Both the position numbers and the translations under genes were made by a program. A stretch of 64,000 nucleotides of DNA. Origin: Butyrivibrio sp. MC2021 (lineage in GTDB: Bacteria; Bacillota; Clostridia; Lachnospirales; Lachnospiraceae). The DNA lies in assembly GCF_000621605.1 (NCBI RefSeq), contig NZ_JHXX01000006.1, positions 62,001-126,000 on the forward strand, given 5' to 3'. The notes beneath the pieces were generated by a model. It was not told the origin of the DNA. It was given only the letters and a program-made list of their open reading frames with translations, and made no database searches. Positions 8,486 through 17,398 of this stretch are shown one piece after another. The first letter of the stretch is position 1. Every line of letters begins with the position of its first letter.

Positions 8486-11467
8486 TTATGGAAGCAGCAC
8501 TCCGTCGGCATCAAAGCTGTATTTCTTGCCCCATCTCTTTATGGTCTCTGACTTGGCCAGCTTGCCGTCGGACTTGGCATAGTATTTCTTGCCCTCTTCT
8601 TCTATCCAGCCGCTCTTAACCAGATGCCCCTTATCATTGAAGTAGTAGGTATCTTCATCGATATCGGCAAAGCCTTTCATCATAACGAATTCATCATCGA
8701 ACCTGTAAGTTGCATTCCACTTGCTAAGCCAGCCTTTTACGGCCTTTCCGTCGCTGCCGAAGTAGTACTTCTTTTCCCCTTCTTCATGGAACACATTCTT
8801 CTGAAGAGTTCCGTTTGCGCTAAAGAGGTATAATTCACCCTCTATCTTATGAAGACCTGAAAGCCTCTCGCCCTCCTCTGTTTCAAAGTAGGTCGTGCCC
8901 CACTTGGAGTGCCAGGTTCCGGTTACTTCAACAGGCTCATCATCTTCTATCACATACCCGGGAGAAACAAAGTATACTCCATAGTGCGGATCGCCTTTTC
9001 CTGTGACATTGGTCCATTCTTCGCCGTTTATGGTTAAGGTCGTGGTTCTTTCAAGCTCGTAGATGTCTTCATAATCCTCTTTTACCAATACTGCAATAGC
9101 GAGGTGCCACTCTCCCGGCGTAAAGGTATTTCCTTCAGGCTGCTTGGGTTCTCCGTTCTCATACAGTACCCATGCTGTCTTTATGTCAACTTCCTCTCTG
9201 TCAATATTGGTAAGCTCAGGTAACGCCTGCTCTGCGTCCTTTATGACATAGCCACTTGGATCCTCACAGCTTGCAGATATAGTCGTGATCTTTGCTTTTT
9301 CCGGAAGCGGAAGAACATATTCAGGAGATACAAATACAATGTATATGACCTCATCATTGATATCGTACTCAGTCTCACACCTGAACCATTCCTTTTTATC
9401 CACAGTCAGAGTGAGCTTGGGATCAAGCATATAGGAATCTTTGTAATCCGCATCAATGCTGATCTTATTCTTGTATCTATAGGTGCCTTTTCCGAACGTA
9501 GGCTCGTTATATCTGCTCCACTCGTCGTCTTCATAAATTTCCCACCAGCCCTCAAGGCAGTCGATCCAGAACTGGTTCCCGGCGGAGAGCATATTTGAAT
9601 TGGGATATCCCTCCCGGAACATACCCTTGATGGAGCTTTGCAGGGTCAGCTCACTAATAACGGTTCTGTCCTTTGGAAGCGGTCCGTCATATTCATAATC
9701 AAAACTGTATACCTGGGTAATAGGCTTGTATTCGTATGCAATAGCAAAGAGCTCTATGGGAATGATTCCGCCATAGTATCTGAGTGCATCGCATATCTCT
9801 TTAAGATCTACGCTGCACTCGGAGGTTATCTTCTGATGTTTGCCCACATTGATCTGATAAAACCACAGGTCTTCGTCATCTACGGGGTCCCAGGAGAGGA
9901 CATCTCCCTCAAATTTAACATTGGTAAGCTCAGGATAATCCACGGTTATTTCCGGTGATGCAAAAGTGATCTCGTCATCATCATCATCTATTTTGGTAAA
10001 CTCTACTCCATTGACAGTCAGCTTTAATTTTGGATCTAATGCGTAATCTTCTTCATAGTTCTTATCAAAGTTTACTGTCACAAGATATCTGTATGTTCCG
10101 GTTTTGAATACACCAAGATCATAGGTCTCCCATTGCTCCTGCGGGCCTTCGATCTTTTCCTGCCATCCGCCGAACCCGGCACTGACCTGAGGCTTATCAT
10201 CATTTACAATATCAGGGTCTTTAACAGGCTTTTTATATCCGATGATCTCATCTTCATTACTGCTTACACTAAGTGTAGAAATGGTTTCTTTTGGTTTGAC
10301 ATAATTATAAAAAATTGAGGTTGGTAGAGTTTCTACAACTTCATCCCTAGTCCTGGCCCAGACAACAATCTGATAACTTCCGGAGTCCACATTTTTTTCC
10401 TGAAGGAACTTATCAACATTATAAAAAGAATTATTACGTGTTATAAATTCTTCTTTTCCGCCACCGTATAGAATATCACCGTATATTATCCTAACTACAT
10501 AATCCCACACCGTATGCTGATAAGGAGTATTAAAATGGTCCCAACTTACCATATTATTTACAATCCTTAGATTTTGAATGGGAACCGGATCAAAAGTAAG
10601 GCTGGGCCCTTTATAATATTGATAGACTGTACCATTTTCTGTTTTTCTCTGGAAAAATGTGTATTCTGTCTCATCTATAGTAACCCTGAGTAATTCAGAA
10701 AACACTAAATCAGGCTCCTTGGCTTTGGCGCTTGGTTCAAGAGATACCTTAAATTTTGGGTACCATGTACCGGGAAGAATTTGTGTTTCCTTATCCCACA
10801 GATAATGGGGGCTCCCCTTCGGTTTTTCCAGCGTCCACCCTTCGAATTCAAGTTTCAACCTGGGATCACTGGTTTTTTCGATATAACAACCTTGAACTCT
10901 ACGATTAAAATAATCCTGAATATGGGCTGTAGCTGAAAATTTTCTAATATATGTATAAGGGGCAGTATAGGTATATTGGAATTCTACTGCTTTGGTAACA
11001 ATACCCCCGTCTCTTTTAATACCATAAAACCTGCAAGCGTATGTACCCGAATTAAATTCAAGGCTTCGGAAATGATAATCCAAATCAATAACGCCGTCAT
11101 TTTCTTCATAATAATAATTCTTTCCTTCACCTTCTGCTTCCAAAATATACATATCCGCTCCGCGGGCACGCATATAACAGAGCCTATTCCCATAAACACT
11201 ACATTCAAGATTGGACAGATTGCTATCCTCCTGACGCTCTGCCTCTTTTGGATCATAGCTTTGGACGTCTGCTTCATATTCCTCAACTGCAATTTCCTCT
11301 TCCGGAGCTTCCTCCAAAATTTCTGCATCATCCACAGCTTCTTCAAGGGTTATCTGTTCTTCCTCTTCCCCTTCGGCAGGTTCTGCAGCGTATGCTGCCA
11401 CAGGCTGCAATACAAGGCCTGCGCCCAGTATGAATGACAGTAACCTCGTTAAGAATTTTTTACTCAT
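8486..11467 (-). CDS. Secreted cell-wall-binding repeat protein, four-module form
   Basis: The product is 993 residues. A signal peptide (MSKKFLTRLLSFI...) precedes a Glu-rich linker. After a FN3-like part, four diverged copies of the unnamed module follow, starting near FSATAHIQDYF, STLSVSSNEDEI, ELTLQSSIKGMF and TTISASCEDPSG. Each carries GxYRY- or GxWxx-like and LTVDxxEW-like motifs and ends in SPxxxV. FN3-like inserts lie between some copies. The C-terminus has about seven choline-binding-type repeats. Two ATGs are adjacent; ATG 11467 keeps the spacing from AGGTGG that is seen in both paralogues. It probably heads the tandem array and may be controlled by the adjacent LuxR-type regulator. 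Confidence 0.82.
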   Translation of the reverse strand: MSKKFLTRLLSFILGAGLVLQPVAAYAAEPAEGEEEEQITLEEAVDDAEILEEAPEEEIAVEEYEADVQSYDPKEAERQEDSNLSNLECSVYGNRLCYMRARGADMYILEAEGEGKNYYYEENDGVIDLDYHFRSLEFNSGTYACRFYGIKRDGGIVTKAVEFQYTYTAPYTYIRKFSATAHIQDYFNRRVQGCYIEKTSDPRLKLEFEGWTLEKPKGSPHYLWDKETQILPGTWYPKFKVSLEPSAKAKEPDLVFSELLRVTIDETEYTFFQRKTENGTVYQYYKGPSLTFDPVPIQNLRIVNNMVSWDHFNTPYQHTVWDYVVRIIYGDILYGGGKEEFITRNNSFYNVDKFLQEKNVDSGSYQIVVWARTRDEVVETLPTSIFYNYVKPKETISTLSVSSNEDEIIGYKKPVKDPDIVNDDKPQVSAGFGGWQEKIEGPQEQWETYDLGVFKTGTYRYLVTVNFDKNYEEDYALDPKLKLTVNGVEFTKIDDDDDEITFASPEITVDYPELTNVKFEGDVLSWDPVDDEDLWFYQINVGKHQKITSECSVDLKEICDALRYYGGIIPIELFAIAYEYKPITQVYSFDYEYDGPLPKDRTVISELTLQSSIKGMFREGYPNSNMLSAGNQFWIDCLEGWWEIYEDDEWSRYNEPTFGKGTYRYKNKISIDADYKDSYMLDPKLTLTVDKKEWFRCETEYDINDEVIYIVFVSPEYVLPLPEKAKITTISASCEDPSGYVIKDAEQALPELTNIDREEVDIKTAWVLYENGEPKQPEGNTFTPGEWHLAIAVLVKEDYEDIYELERTTTLTINGEEWTNVTGKGDPHYGVYFVSPGYVIEDDEPVEVTGTWHSKWGTTYFETEEGERLSGLHKIEGELYLFSANGTLQKNVFHEEGEKKYYFGSDGKAVKGWLSKWNATYRFDDEFVMMKGFADIDEDTYYFNDKGHLVKSGWIEEEGKKYYAKSDGKLAKSETIKRWGKKYSFDADGVLLP
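8526..8827 (-). repeat. 302-bp near-identical direct repeat, copy 2
   Basis: Partner of 6831-7132. It encodes the wall-binding repeats of the four-module protein. Confidence 0.85.
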
Positions 11468-11510
11468 CATATCCCACCTCTCTCACAGAAAAACTTTTTC
11501 AAACAAACTA

Positions 11511-11544
11511 AAAGCCACCGTAAGAAAATTCTACAGTGGCCTTT
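11511..11544 (-). terminator. Hairpin between the LuxR gene and the wall-protein array
   Basis: On the minus strand AAAGGCCACTGTAGAA folds back on TTCTTACGGTGGCTTT, with a short T-rich tail. It lies 34-67 nt after the LuxR stop, so it can act as its terminator. It also lies between the candidate operator (11553-11572) and the start of the next gene (11467). If transcription starts near the operator, the hairpin is in the 5' leader and may attenuate instead. Confidence 0.65.
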
Positions 11545-11552
11545 AAATATTT

Positions 11553-11572
11553 AACACTTAACCATTAGTTAG
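11553..11572 (-). promoter_or_regulatory. Candidate operator upstream of the 993-residue wall-protein gene
   Basis: The plus strand reads AACACTTAACCATTAGTTAG, 19 of 20 bases equal to 6728-6747, and 86 nt before ATG 11467. The symmetric part is (C/T)TAAC-N5-GTTAG. It lies directly after the LuxR-type regulator gene. Confidence 0.5.
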
Positions 11573-11577
11573 GTTTT

Positions 11578-14076
11578 TTATTCACTTCCTCCGAGAAGCT
11601 CCAGCAGGCGCTTTCTCTTGGTTCGGGTGTCTCCTTTAATGTTGAGTTTGTAGTAGATCTGGTTGCTGTACTGCTTTACACTGCCTTCGGATAAGAAGAG
11701 CTTCTCTGCGATCTCGTGGTTGGTGAGGCGCTTGGCCATGAGAGATGCCACCTCCCCTTCTCTGGCGGTGAGCTTTGAGAATACCTGAACCTCCAGCACT
11801 CCCGAATTTTTCTCAAGCCTTTTTCTGCAGACTAAGGACAGCTCTTTTATCCTGTCGATGAATTGTCCGTGGTTAAAAAAGCTGTGGACTTCATCAAAAA
11901 GCGGTTCAAGAGCTTCATAGTTTTCCACGAAGGGCATCATCAGATTGTCCGGCTGTGCCAGCTCCAGGGCGTCCATCAGGACTTTCCCAGCTGCGGTGAC
12001 CTTGTGAACTGCGTTTAAACAGGCGGCCTTCTGGATAAGAAGGTAGATCTTCACCAGGCAGTAGTTCATCCTCTCGCAAATGGCTATCTGCCGGTCCACC
12101 CGGCCCAGAACCTTGGTATAGTCCTGCTGGGCAAGGTACACACTGTTCTCTATCATCTCTGTCATGGGCCTTCCGGGCTCTAAGATGTTAACCCGCTCCA
12201 GAAGGTGCTCCCTGAATACCTTGGGCACCTTTTCCACATCCCCAAGAAGGGCATAGTAGTAGGCGCAGGAGGCATTCCAGATATTTATAAGTCCTGCGTT
12301 ATAGTTCTTCAGTATCTCTTTTTTCCTGTCATCAGGATTGATAGTCAGCTCATGGTCTGCAAAAAGGTTCATCCTCATATCCAGGAAATCGCAGCAGAGC
12401 TTCATATTGTCCTGATCGCATTTTTCCGGCTGGATATAAGCTTTCCCCAGTGCTATGGCGGCGTCAACAAAGTCCCCCTGCATGTAGCGGGCTTCGGCTC
12501 TCATTATCCTCTCGGCGCCGTAGCCGTGGTAATTGGTGACCTTGTAGTAATGGGGCATGCACTCGTCCATCTCCGAAAGCTCTTTTTCCAGGTCCCCGGG
12601 CTGTCTGTAGAACATCATAAGAACCGATGGGGAGCCAAAGGTCCAGCCGCCCTTGTTGGTTATACTGATGGCGGGCCTTGTCATCTGCTCGCTGGCAGAC
12701 CTGTGGAACCTGCTCATGGCTGTGACGTCGTTAAACATGAGAAAGCTCATGATAAGATCACTTTCTCCCAAAAGATTACCCTTTTCAACAGGAGGAATAT
12801 CCTGACTGTTCTCTATTACATTCTGCAGCAGGTCCCTGAGCTCCAGCATCTTGGGGATCTGTCTGAAATTAAAAAGGCATCTCATAAGGACCAGTATGGT
12901 AAGGGGGTATCTGGCCAGAACTTCCACCGGGCAGTTATCCAGCAGCTGCAGTATCTGGGCAGGGCCCCAGCAGGACAAAAGAATTCCCGCATCAGCCTGA
13001 ATCACCTGGAGGATGGCATCATAATTTCCGCTGCAGCTGTAGGAGGTTATGGCATGAATATACTGATCATGCTGCTCGTACCACTCGCCGTAGCGGTTTC
13101 TGTAAAAATCCTTTGCCTCTTTATCAAATTCGTCAAAAAGCTTCTCTGTACATTCCTTCATCATGTGATGGAAGCGGAAGTTATTGCTGTCCGGGAGCTT
13201 TTTTACAAAGGCATTCTGTTTGGCTAGCTTCTTGAGGATATCCCCGGAGGCCTTATTATTTGTGATAAACTCAGCCATTTCCACGGAAAATTCATCCGCA
13301 AGGCCCATTACTATCAGGAATCTGCGCATATCCTCAGGTAGGGAATCTATCATGGCTGTGGTGAAAACAGAGTAAATATCGGAGTCCCTGCCGGGAATGA
13401 TGCCGCCGATCATATAGGTGCGAAGACACAGATATACCGCGGAAAACCAGCCCTCTGTGGAATAGCACAGTTCCTCCAGCTGCTCCTCTGACATGTCAAT
13501 GCCGCAGCGGTGGACGTAGGCCGCGATTTCCTCCCGCTCAAGCCTCAGATCCTCAGGGGAGATGACGCATGCTTTTCGCCCAAGCTTTATGGCTTCCATA
13601 TCGCTGATGACATTTTCACGGCTTGCAATTATGGCATGGATATTGGGTGGAAGGCGGTCTGCGACCTTCGCCAGAAATCCGGGGAGTCGCCCCTTTGAAA
13701 GAAGATGAAAATCATCAATGAAAATATAGATATCTTTTTCCCCGGCCAGAGCGCGGCAAATGGCATCCATAACAAGGTTCCCGCCGATAAGGTCCGTGGG
13801 ACAGGCATAGTTATCAAGAAAAGGATAGCCCTCGTATCTGAAGGCATCCTGAACGCTTTTCCAAAATACGGGCAGATTGTCAGAATAAATGCTGATTCTG
13901 ATGATACTGCAGTCCTGTTTTTTGGCTCTTTCCTCAAGAAAATGGTTGATGACGGTAGTTTTCCCATAACCCATGGGCGCAACAACAGTAGTAAAAGCAG
14001 ATTCGGGAATCTGCTTCATCAGCTTCTGAAGATGCACCGGGATATAGGTTGTGCTAAGGCTCTGCTTTCTTGGCAT
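11578..14076 (-). CDS. MalT-type ATP-dependent LuxR-family regulator (LAL/STAND)
   Basis: The product is 832 residues. A P-loop is at residues 33-41 (APMGYGKTT) and a Walker B at about 95-100 (YIFIDD), as in STAND ATPases. A long helical TPR-like region follows. The C-terminal 65 residues are a LuxR helix-turn-helix (LTAREGEVASLMAKRLTNHE, then LFLSEGSVKQYSNQIYYKL). MalT-like proteins bind ATP and an inducer, oligomerise and activate promoters. It sits directly upstream of the wall-protein array in the same direction, so I infer that it controls these genes. ATG 14076 follows AGGG at 8 nt. The inducer is unknown. Confidence 0.88.
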   Translation of the reverse strand: MPRKQSLSTTYIPVHLQKLMKQIPESAFTTVVAPMGYGKTTVINHFLEERAKKQDCSIIRISIYSDNLPVFWKSVQDAFRYEGYPFLDNYACPTDLIGGNLVMDAICRALAGEKDIYIFIDDFHLLSKGRLPGFLAKVADRLPPNIHAIIASRENVISDMEAIKLGRKACVISPEDLRLEREEIAAYVHRCGIDMSEEQLEELCYSTEGWFSAVYLCLRTYMIGGIIPGRDSDIYSVFTTAMIDSLPEDMRRFLIVMGLADEFSVEMAEFITNNKASGDILKKLAKQNAFVKKLPDSNNFRFHHMMKECTEKLFDEFDKEAKDFYRNRYGEWYEQHDQYIHAITSYSCSGNYDAILQVIQADAGILLSCWGPAQILQLLDNCPVEVLARYPLTILVLMRCLFNFRQIPKMLELRDLLQNVIENSQDIPPVEKGNLLGESDLIMSFLMFNDVTAMSRFHRSASEQMTRPAISITNKGGWTFGSPSVLMMFYRQPGDLEKELSEMDECMPHYYKVTNYHGYGAERIMRAEARYMQGDFVDAAIALGKAYIQPEKCDQDNMKLCCDFLDMRMNLFADHELTINPDDRKKEILKNYNAGLINIWNASCAYYYALLGDVEKVPKVFREHLLERVNILEPGRPMTEMIENSVYLAQQDYTKVLGRVDRQIAICERMNYCLVKIYLLIQKAACLNAVHKVTAAGKVLMDALELAQPDNLMMPFVENYEALEPLFDEVHSFFNHGQFIDRIKELSLVCRKRLEKNSGVLEVQVFSKLTAREGEVASLMAKRLTNHEIAEKLFLSEGSVKQYSNQIYYKLNIKGDTRTKRKRLLELLGGSE

Positions 14077-14093
14077 ATTTTAAACCCTATGTG

Positions 14094-14146
14094 ATCCTAA
14101 AAAGTCAATAACGGTAGGCAATAAATATTTTATCATTTTTTAGGAT
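14094..14146 (-). promoter_or_regulatory. 10-bp inverted repeat in the LuxR-gene promoter region
   Basis: ATCCTAAAAA at 14094-14103 and TTTTTAGGAT at 14137-14146 are exact complements, 33 bp apart, beginning 17 bp upstream of the regulator's start codon. An A/T-rich TGATAAAAT, possibly an extended -10 on the minus strand, lies between the arms. It could be an autoregulatory site; this is only an inference. Confidence 0.4.
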
Positions 14147-14184
14147 ATTCATCCATAGTGTCAGACAATTTCATGTCTTCGGGG

Positions 14185-14215
14185 TTATTTTTTTGCCAAT
14201 ATAGGCCTTGTGATA
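14185..14215 (-). pseudogene. Orphan 3' tail of a YczE/YitT-like membrane-protein gene, copy A
   Basis: On the minus strand the 31 bp end in codons for ITRPILAKK and a stop, as does the relic at 17245-17387. The two tails match at 27 of 31 bases and flank the LRR gene 14309-17206. Upstream codons here are no longer family-like. I read it as a leftover of a duplicated or split gene. Confidence 0.4.
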
Positions 14216-14242
14216 AAAAGCTTCTGCTGCCCGCTGTAATCG

Positions 14243-14271
14243 TTGAAGTCCCGGGCACCGTGTGGTACAAT
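14243..14271 (+). promoter_or_regulatory. Sigma-A promoter of the 965-residue LRR protein gene
   Basis: TTGAAG at 14243-14248, a 17-bp spacer and TACAAT at 14266-14271 with an extended TG just before it. It lies 37 bp before the start codon. Confidence 0.7.
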
Positions 14272-14308
14272 GCCCTCAGTTTAAAAAAAGTTTGTTGGGA
14301 GTATCAAA

Positions 14309-17206
14309 ATGGGAAATATAATAAGAAGTGCTGCGCTTATTCTGAGTGCAGTAATGCTGTTTAATGCCGGGTTTACATCGTCCGATGTAAGCGCAGCAGA
14401 GTCAGATGAAGTAATTCTGTCGGACATTTCAGATGAAGATTCCACGATAACTGAAGAAGGATCAATTATTGCCGGCGAGGATGCCACCGGTGAAGATATC
14501 AATATTTTGAATGAAGAGGATGCTCCGGAAGCAGTTTCTGAAGCTGATCCTGATTCTGAAGAGATCACTATAGCAGAGGACGGCGGCGCCTATCCGGATG
14601 AGGCTCAGGAATCCGCAGAGCTCACTGAGTACGTCGCGCCTGCCACCAGCGGCAAGTGTGGAACAAATGCCACCTGGTCATACGCAAATTACACTCTTAC
14701 AATAGCAGGCTCCGGCGATATGGACAATTACACCGAGGAGTCACCTGCTCCCTGGGCACCTTGCTGCAAGGGCACCTGCATTAAGCTTGTGATCGGCGAT
14801 AAGATCACAAGCATCGGAGACTATGCCTTTTACAAGCACGCCGGATTTACTGATATTACAATTGGTAAATCCGTTAAATCTATCGGTGCATATTCTTTTG
14901 CATATATATGGAATGGCACAGACAGCATCACTTTCCCCGCTTCCCTGGAAGTATTTAACGTGCTGGCTTTTTACAACAGCAACATAGGAAAGCTCATCTT
15001 CCTTGGGAATGCGCCGAAGATTACGGACAAAGATGATCCTCACAGATTTATTCGTGTACATACCTTTGTTTATCACACCGGATCAGGCTGGACAGATGAG
15101 TATGCCAGACAATTCATATACACATACCTCGGTTTCCCGCTTATTAATGGGCAAATAACTTTTTATCCCCTTAACAGAAAAAAAGATAATAAATGCGGAG
15201 TCGGCATCACCTGGGAGATCACGGACAGTGAAGCCTATGAGGGCAAGAAAAAGCTGGTGATCTCCGGCACAGGCCCCATGTACGATTACGCCCTTTCAAA
15301 CGCTGCACCCTGGATCGAACATGAAGATTATACAAAGGTCAAAGAAATTGAGATTGGCAACGGAATCACGTATCTTGGTAATTTTGCCTTCCTCCGTACG
15401 GCCACTGTAAAAAAAATATATATTCCGTCTTCGGTTAAGACAATAGGCGACTATACTTTTTACAACGCCGACAGCCTTGATTCTTTCTGCGTTGCCCCAA
15501 ATACATCTTTTGAAAAAATTGGCTCTTATGCCTTCTATTGTTTATCGGCAACGGAGGCACCCGAACTTGCAGCTGCTATCAGGAATACCAAAAGTCTCGG
15601 AACCTATAGTTTTTTTGGCGCAGAATCCCCGGACCTTGAGCACCTTGAACTAAACGCTGAGACTATTGAACTCAGAGCCTTTAGTAATTCCTGCGTAAAG
15701 TCGGTCACATTAGGTAAAAACGTCAGGACAATCAGGAGTTATGCCTTTGAATCCTGCGATAACCTGACTAAAGTTAACCTTGGAACCGGTGTCAAAAAGA
15801 TTGAGGAAGACGCATTTTTTGGTATAACCGTTGATACCCTGGACATCCCGGACTCCCTTACCGATCTCAACGATTATGGCCTTCCAAAAGTAAGAAAGCG
15901 CATCAATGTGGGCAAAGGCCTTCCCGACTTCTATCCCTTGGAAAGCTGTTTATATGGTCACGAGAATGTTGATATTCACTTTCCATCAGATTGTTTAAAG
16001 GGCATAGGTAGACTGGCCTTTAAAAACGCAAACCTCTATTTTCCTGTGAATAATCGCACCTGGTATGAAAGTATTGATAGTCTGACCCCCGGTTATACTT
16101 CCAGATTCATCCCTGAGGGTGATGCTGATATTTTCACAGTTAAGTTCGTAACAGGCTGTGACAAGACTCTGAAGGATCAGACAGTGTCCTTCGGAAGCTA
16201 TGTAAAAGAGCCCTCCATATCAAGCAGTGGCTACCTGTTTGATGGGTGGTACAAAGATTCCGGTTTTAAGACCAGATATGATTTTGGCAAAAGATTATAT
16301 GAAAATGTGACGCTTTACGCCAAGTGGGTGAAGACAGGCACAAAATCCATTAAGAAGTGCTATATTACAGGTTTTGAGAGCAAAAAGACATATGAAGTCT
16401 TTACTGCCGCTACTCAGGATAACATGATCATTTACGCTTCCAAAGCTGATTTTACCGCCAAAAATGCTGCCGGAAAGCTGGTAAAAGACAAAGATTATAC
16501 AGTGTCTTACCTGAATAATTACAAAGCAGGAACCGCTACTATAGTCATCACCGGTATAGGAAACTATCGCGGCACTATCAAAAAGCCTTTTAAGATCCTG
16601 CCCTTTGATATTAATGCGGATGGCGGCAAACGGATCAAGGTCGATGCGATCGGAGATGTCCCCTATACAAAGGGCGGCGCAAAGCCATATGTCGTTATTA
16701 CTCATTGGACAAGCTGGGGTGAAACCATTGGACTTACAAAGGGAACTGACTACACGCTTTCCTATAAGAAGAATAAAAAACCCGGTAACGCCACAGTTAC
16801 CATTAAGTTCAAAGGTGATTTCAAAGGCTCTTTGACACAGGACTTCAAGGTTGTCCTTTCAGACATAAGCTCCCTGGAAGCTTCTGCAAACTATGTTTAT
16901 GCCAAGGCCACACCCGGACTCACTGCTCCCGGGATCGCAGTATATGATAAAAACAGGAAAAAGCTTACCGCCGGAACAGATTACAGTAAAAAGATCACAT
17001 ATGTTTATGCAGGTAAAACCACTGTACATCGCTATAAGAATCCTAAAAAGAAATCCAAGGGCCTTGAAGACATTAGTGCTTCCGCGGGAAGCGAGGTCAG
17101 CCCTCTTGACATCATCCCCGCAGGGACAGAAATTAAGGCCATAATCACCGGTAAAGGAAACTACACCGGAACCAGGACCGTCACTTTTAGAGTAATAGAC
17201 AAATAA
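14309..17206 (+). CDS. BspA-like LRR surface protein with InlB-type and C-terminal beta repeats
   Basis: The product is 965 residues. A signal peptide (to about residue 32) and an acidic linker to about 105 precede two blocks that begin with a CGxxxTWxx...LxISGxGxMxDY pattern, each followed by LRR_5 repeats (to about 610). An InlB B-repeat (Flg_new; LFDGWYKD ... LYAKWV) lies near 615-680. Three diverged C-terminal modules follow (YTVSYxNN, then AGTATxVITGxGNYxGT), common in Lachnospiraceae surface proteins. No LPXTG motif or wall-binding repeat is seen, so anchoring is unclear. ATG 14309 follows TTGGGAG at 7 nt. It is the only plus-strand gene between 1 and 20 kb and is flanked by two tails of the same dead gene. 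Confidence 0.85.
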   Translation: MGNIIRSAALILSAVMLFNAGFTSSDVSAAESDEVILSDISDEDSTITEEGSIIAGEDATGEDINILNEEDAPEAVSEADPDSEEITIAEDGGAYPDEAQESAELTEYVAPATSGKCGTNATWSYANYTLTIAGSGDMDNYTEESPAPWAPCCKGTCIKLVIGDKITSIGDYAFYKHAGFTDITIGKSVKSIGAYSFAYIWNGTDSITFPASLEVFNVLAFYNSNIGKLIFLGNAPKITDKDDPHRFIRVHTFVYHTGSGWTDEYARQFIYTYLGFPLINGQITFYPLNRKKDNKCGVGITWEITDSEAYEGKKKLVISGTGPMYDYALSNAAPWIEHEDYTKVKEIEIGNGITYLGNFAFLRTATVKKIYIPSSVKTIGDYTFYNADSLDSFCVAPNTSFEKIGSYAFYCLSATEAPELAAAIRNTKSLGTYSFFGAESPDLEHLELNAETIELRAFSNSCVKSVTLGKNVRTIRSYAFESCDNLTKVNLGTGVKKIEEDAFFGITVDTLDIPDSLTDLNDYGLPKVRKRINVGKGLPDFYPLESCLYGHENVDIHFPSDCLKGIGRLAFKNANLYFPVNNRTWYESIDSLTPGYTSRFIPEGDADIFTVKFVTGCDKTLKDQTVSFGSYVKEPSISSSGYLFDGWYKDSGFKTRYDFGKRLYENVTLYAKWVKTGTKSIKKCYITGFESKKTYEVFTAATQDNMIIYASKADFTAKNAAGKLVKDKDYTVSYLNNYKAGTATIVITGIGNYRGTIKKPFKILPFDINADGGKRIKVDAIGDVPYTKGGAKPYVVITHWTSWGETIGLTKGTDYTLSYKKNKKPGNATVTIKFKGDFKGSLTQDFKVVLSDISSLEASANYVYAKATPGLTAPGIAVYDKNRKKLTAGTDYSKKITYVYAGKTTVHRYKNPKKKSKGLEDISASAGSEVSPLDIIPAGTEIKAIITGKGNYTGTRTVTFRVIDK

Positions 17207-17221
17207 ATATCTGCACAAAAA

Positions 17222-17254
17222 AACTTGGGGTTTGTGGCCCCAAGTTATTTTTTT
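17222..17254 (+). terminator. Terminator of the 965-residue LRR protein gene
   Basis: AACTTGGGG pairs with CCCCAAGTT around TTTGTGG, followed by A and T7. The run of A before it could make it work in both directions, also ending the GH30 transcript. Confidence 0.85.
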
Positions 17255-17387
17255 GCCAGAATTGGTCTTGTGATATGTACGTTGAATACTTCGATCAGCG
17301 GCCCCATAAAGAAGGCGGAACCGAAGCACAGGTGATTACGCCGAACAATGACATGACGATTCGCTTCTTTAAATTTTCTATCTTCAT
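17245..17387 (-). pseudogene. Deletion relic of a YczE/YitT-like membrane-protein gene
   Basis: Starting at ATG 17387 behind AAAGAGAG, the minus strand reads KKRIVMSLFGVITC, which looks like the N-terminus of YczE-type integral membrane proteins. It then goes out of frame. A shifted frame continues as AFFMGPLIEVFNVHITRP to a stop at 17245, the usual C-terminus of the same family. About 150 central codons are gone, and the 143-bp length is not a multiple of three, so no product is expected. It begins 11 nt after the GH30 stop and was probably cotranscribed with it. Family assignment is from memory of the end motifs. Confidence 0.6.
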
Positions 17388-17398
17388 TTTTTCTCTCT

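Noticed and set aside
12205-13227. A 340-codon open frame on the plus strand
   Set aside because: It lies opposite the MalT-type regulator gene, whose domains are intact. The frame's protein has no recognisable features and no ribosome-binding site.
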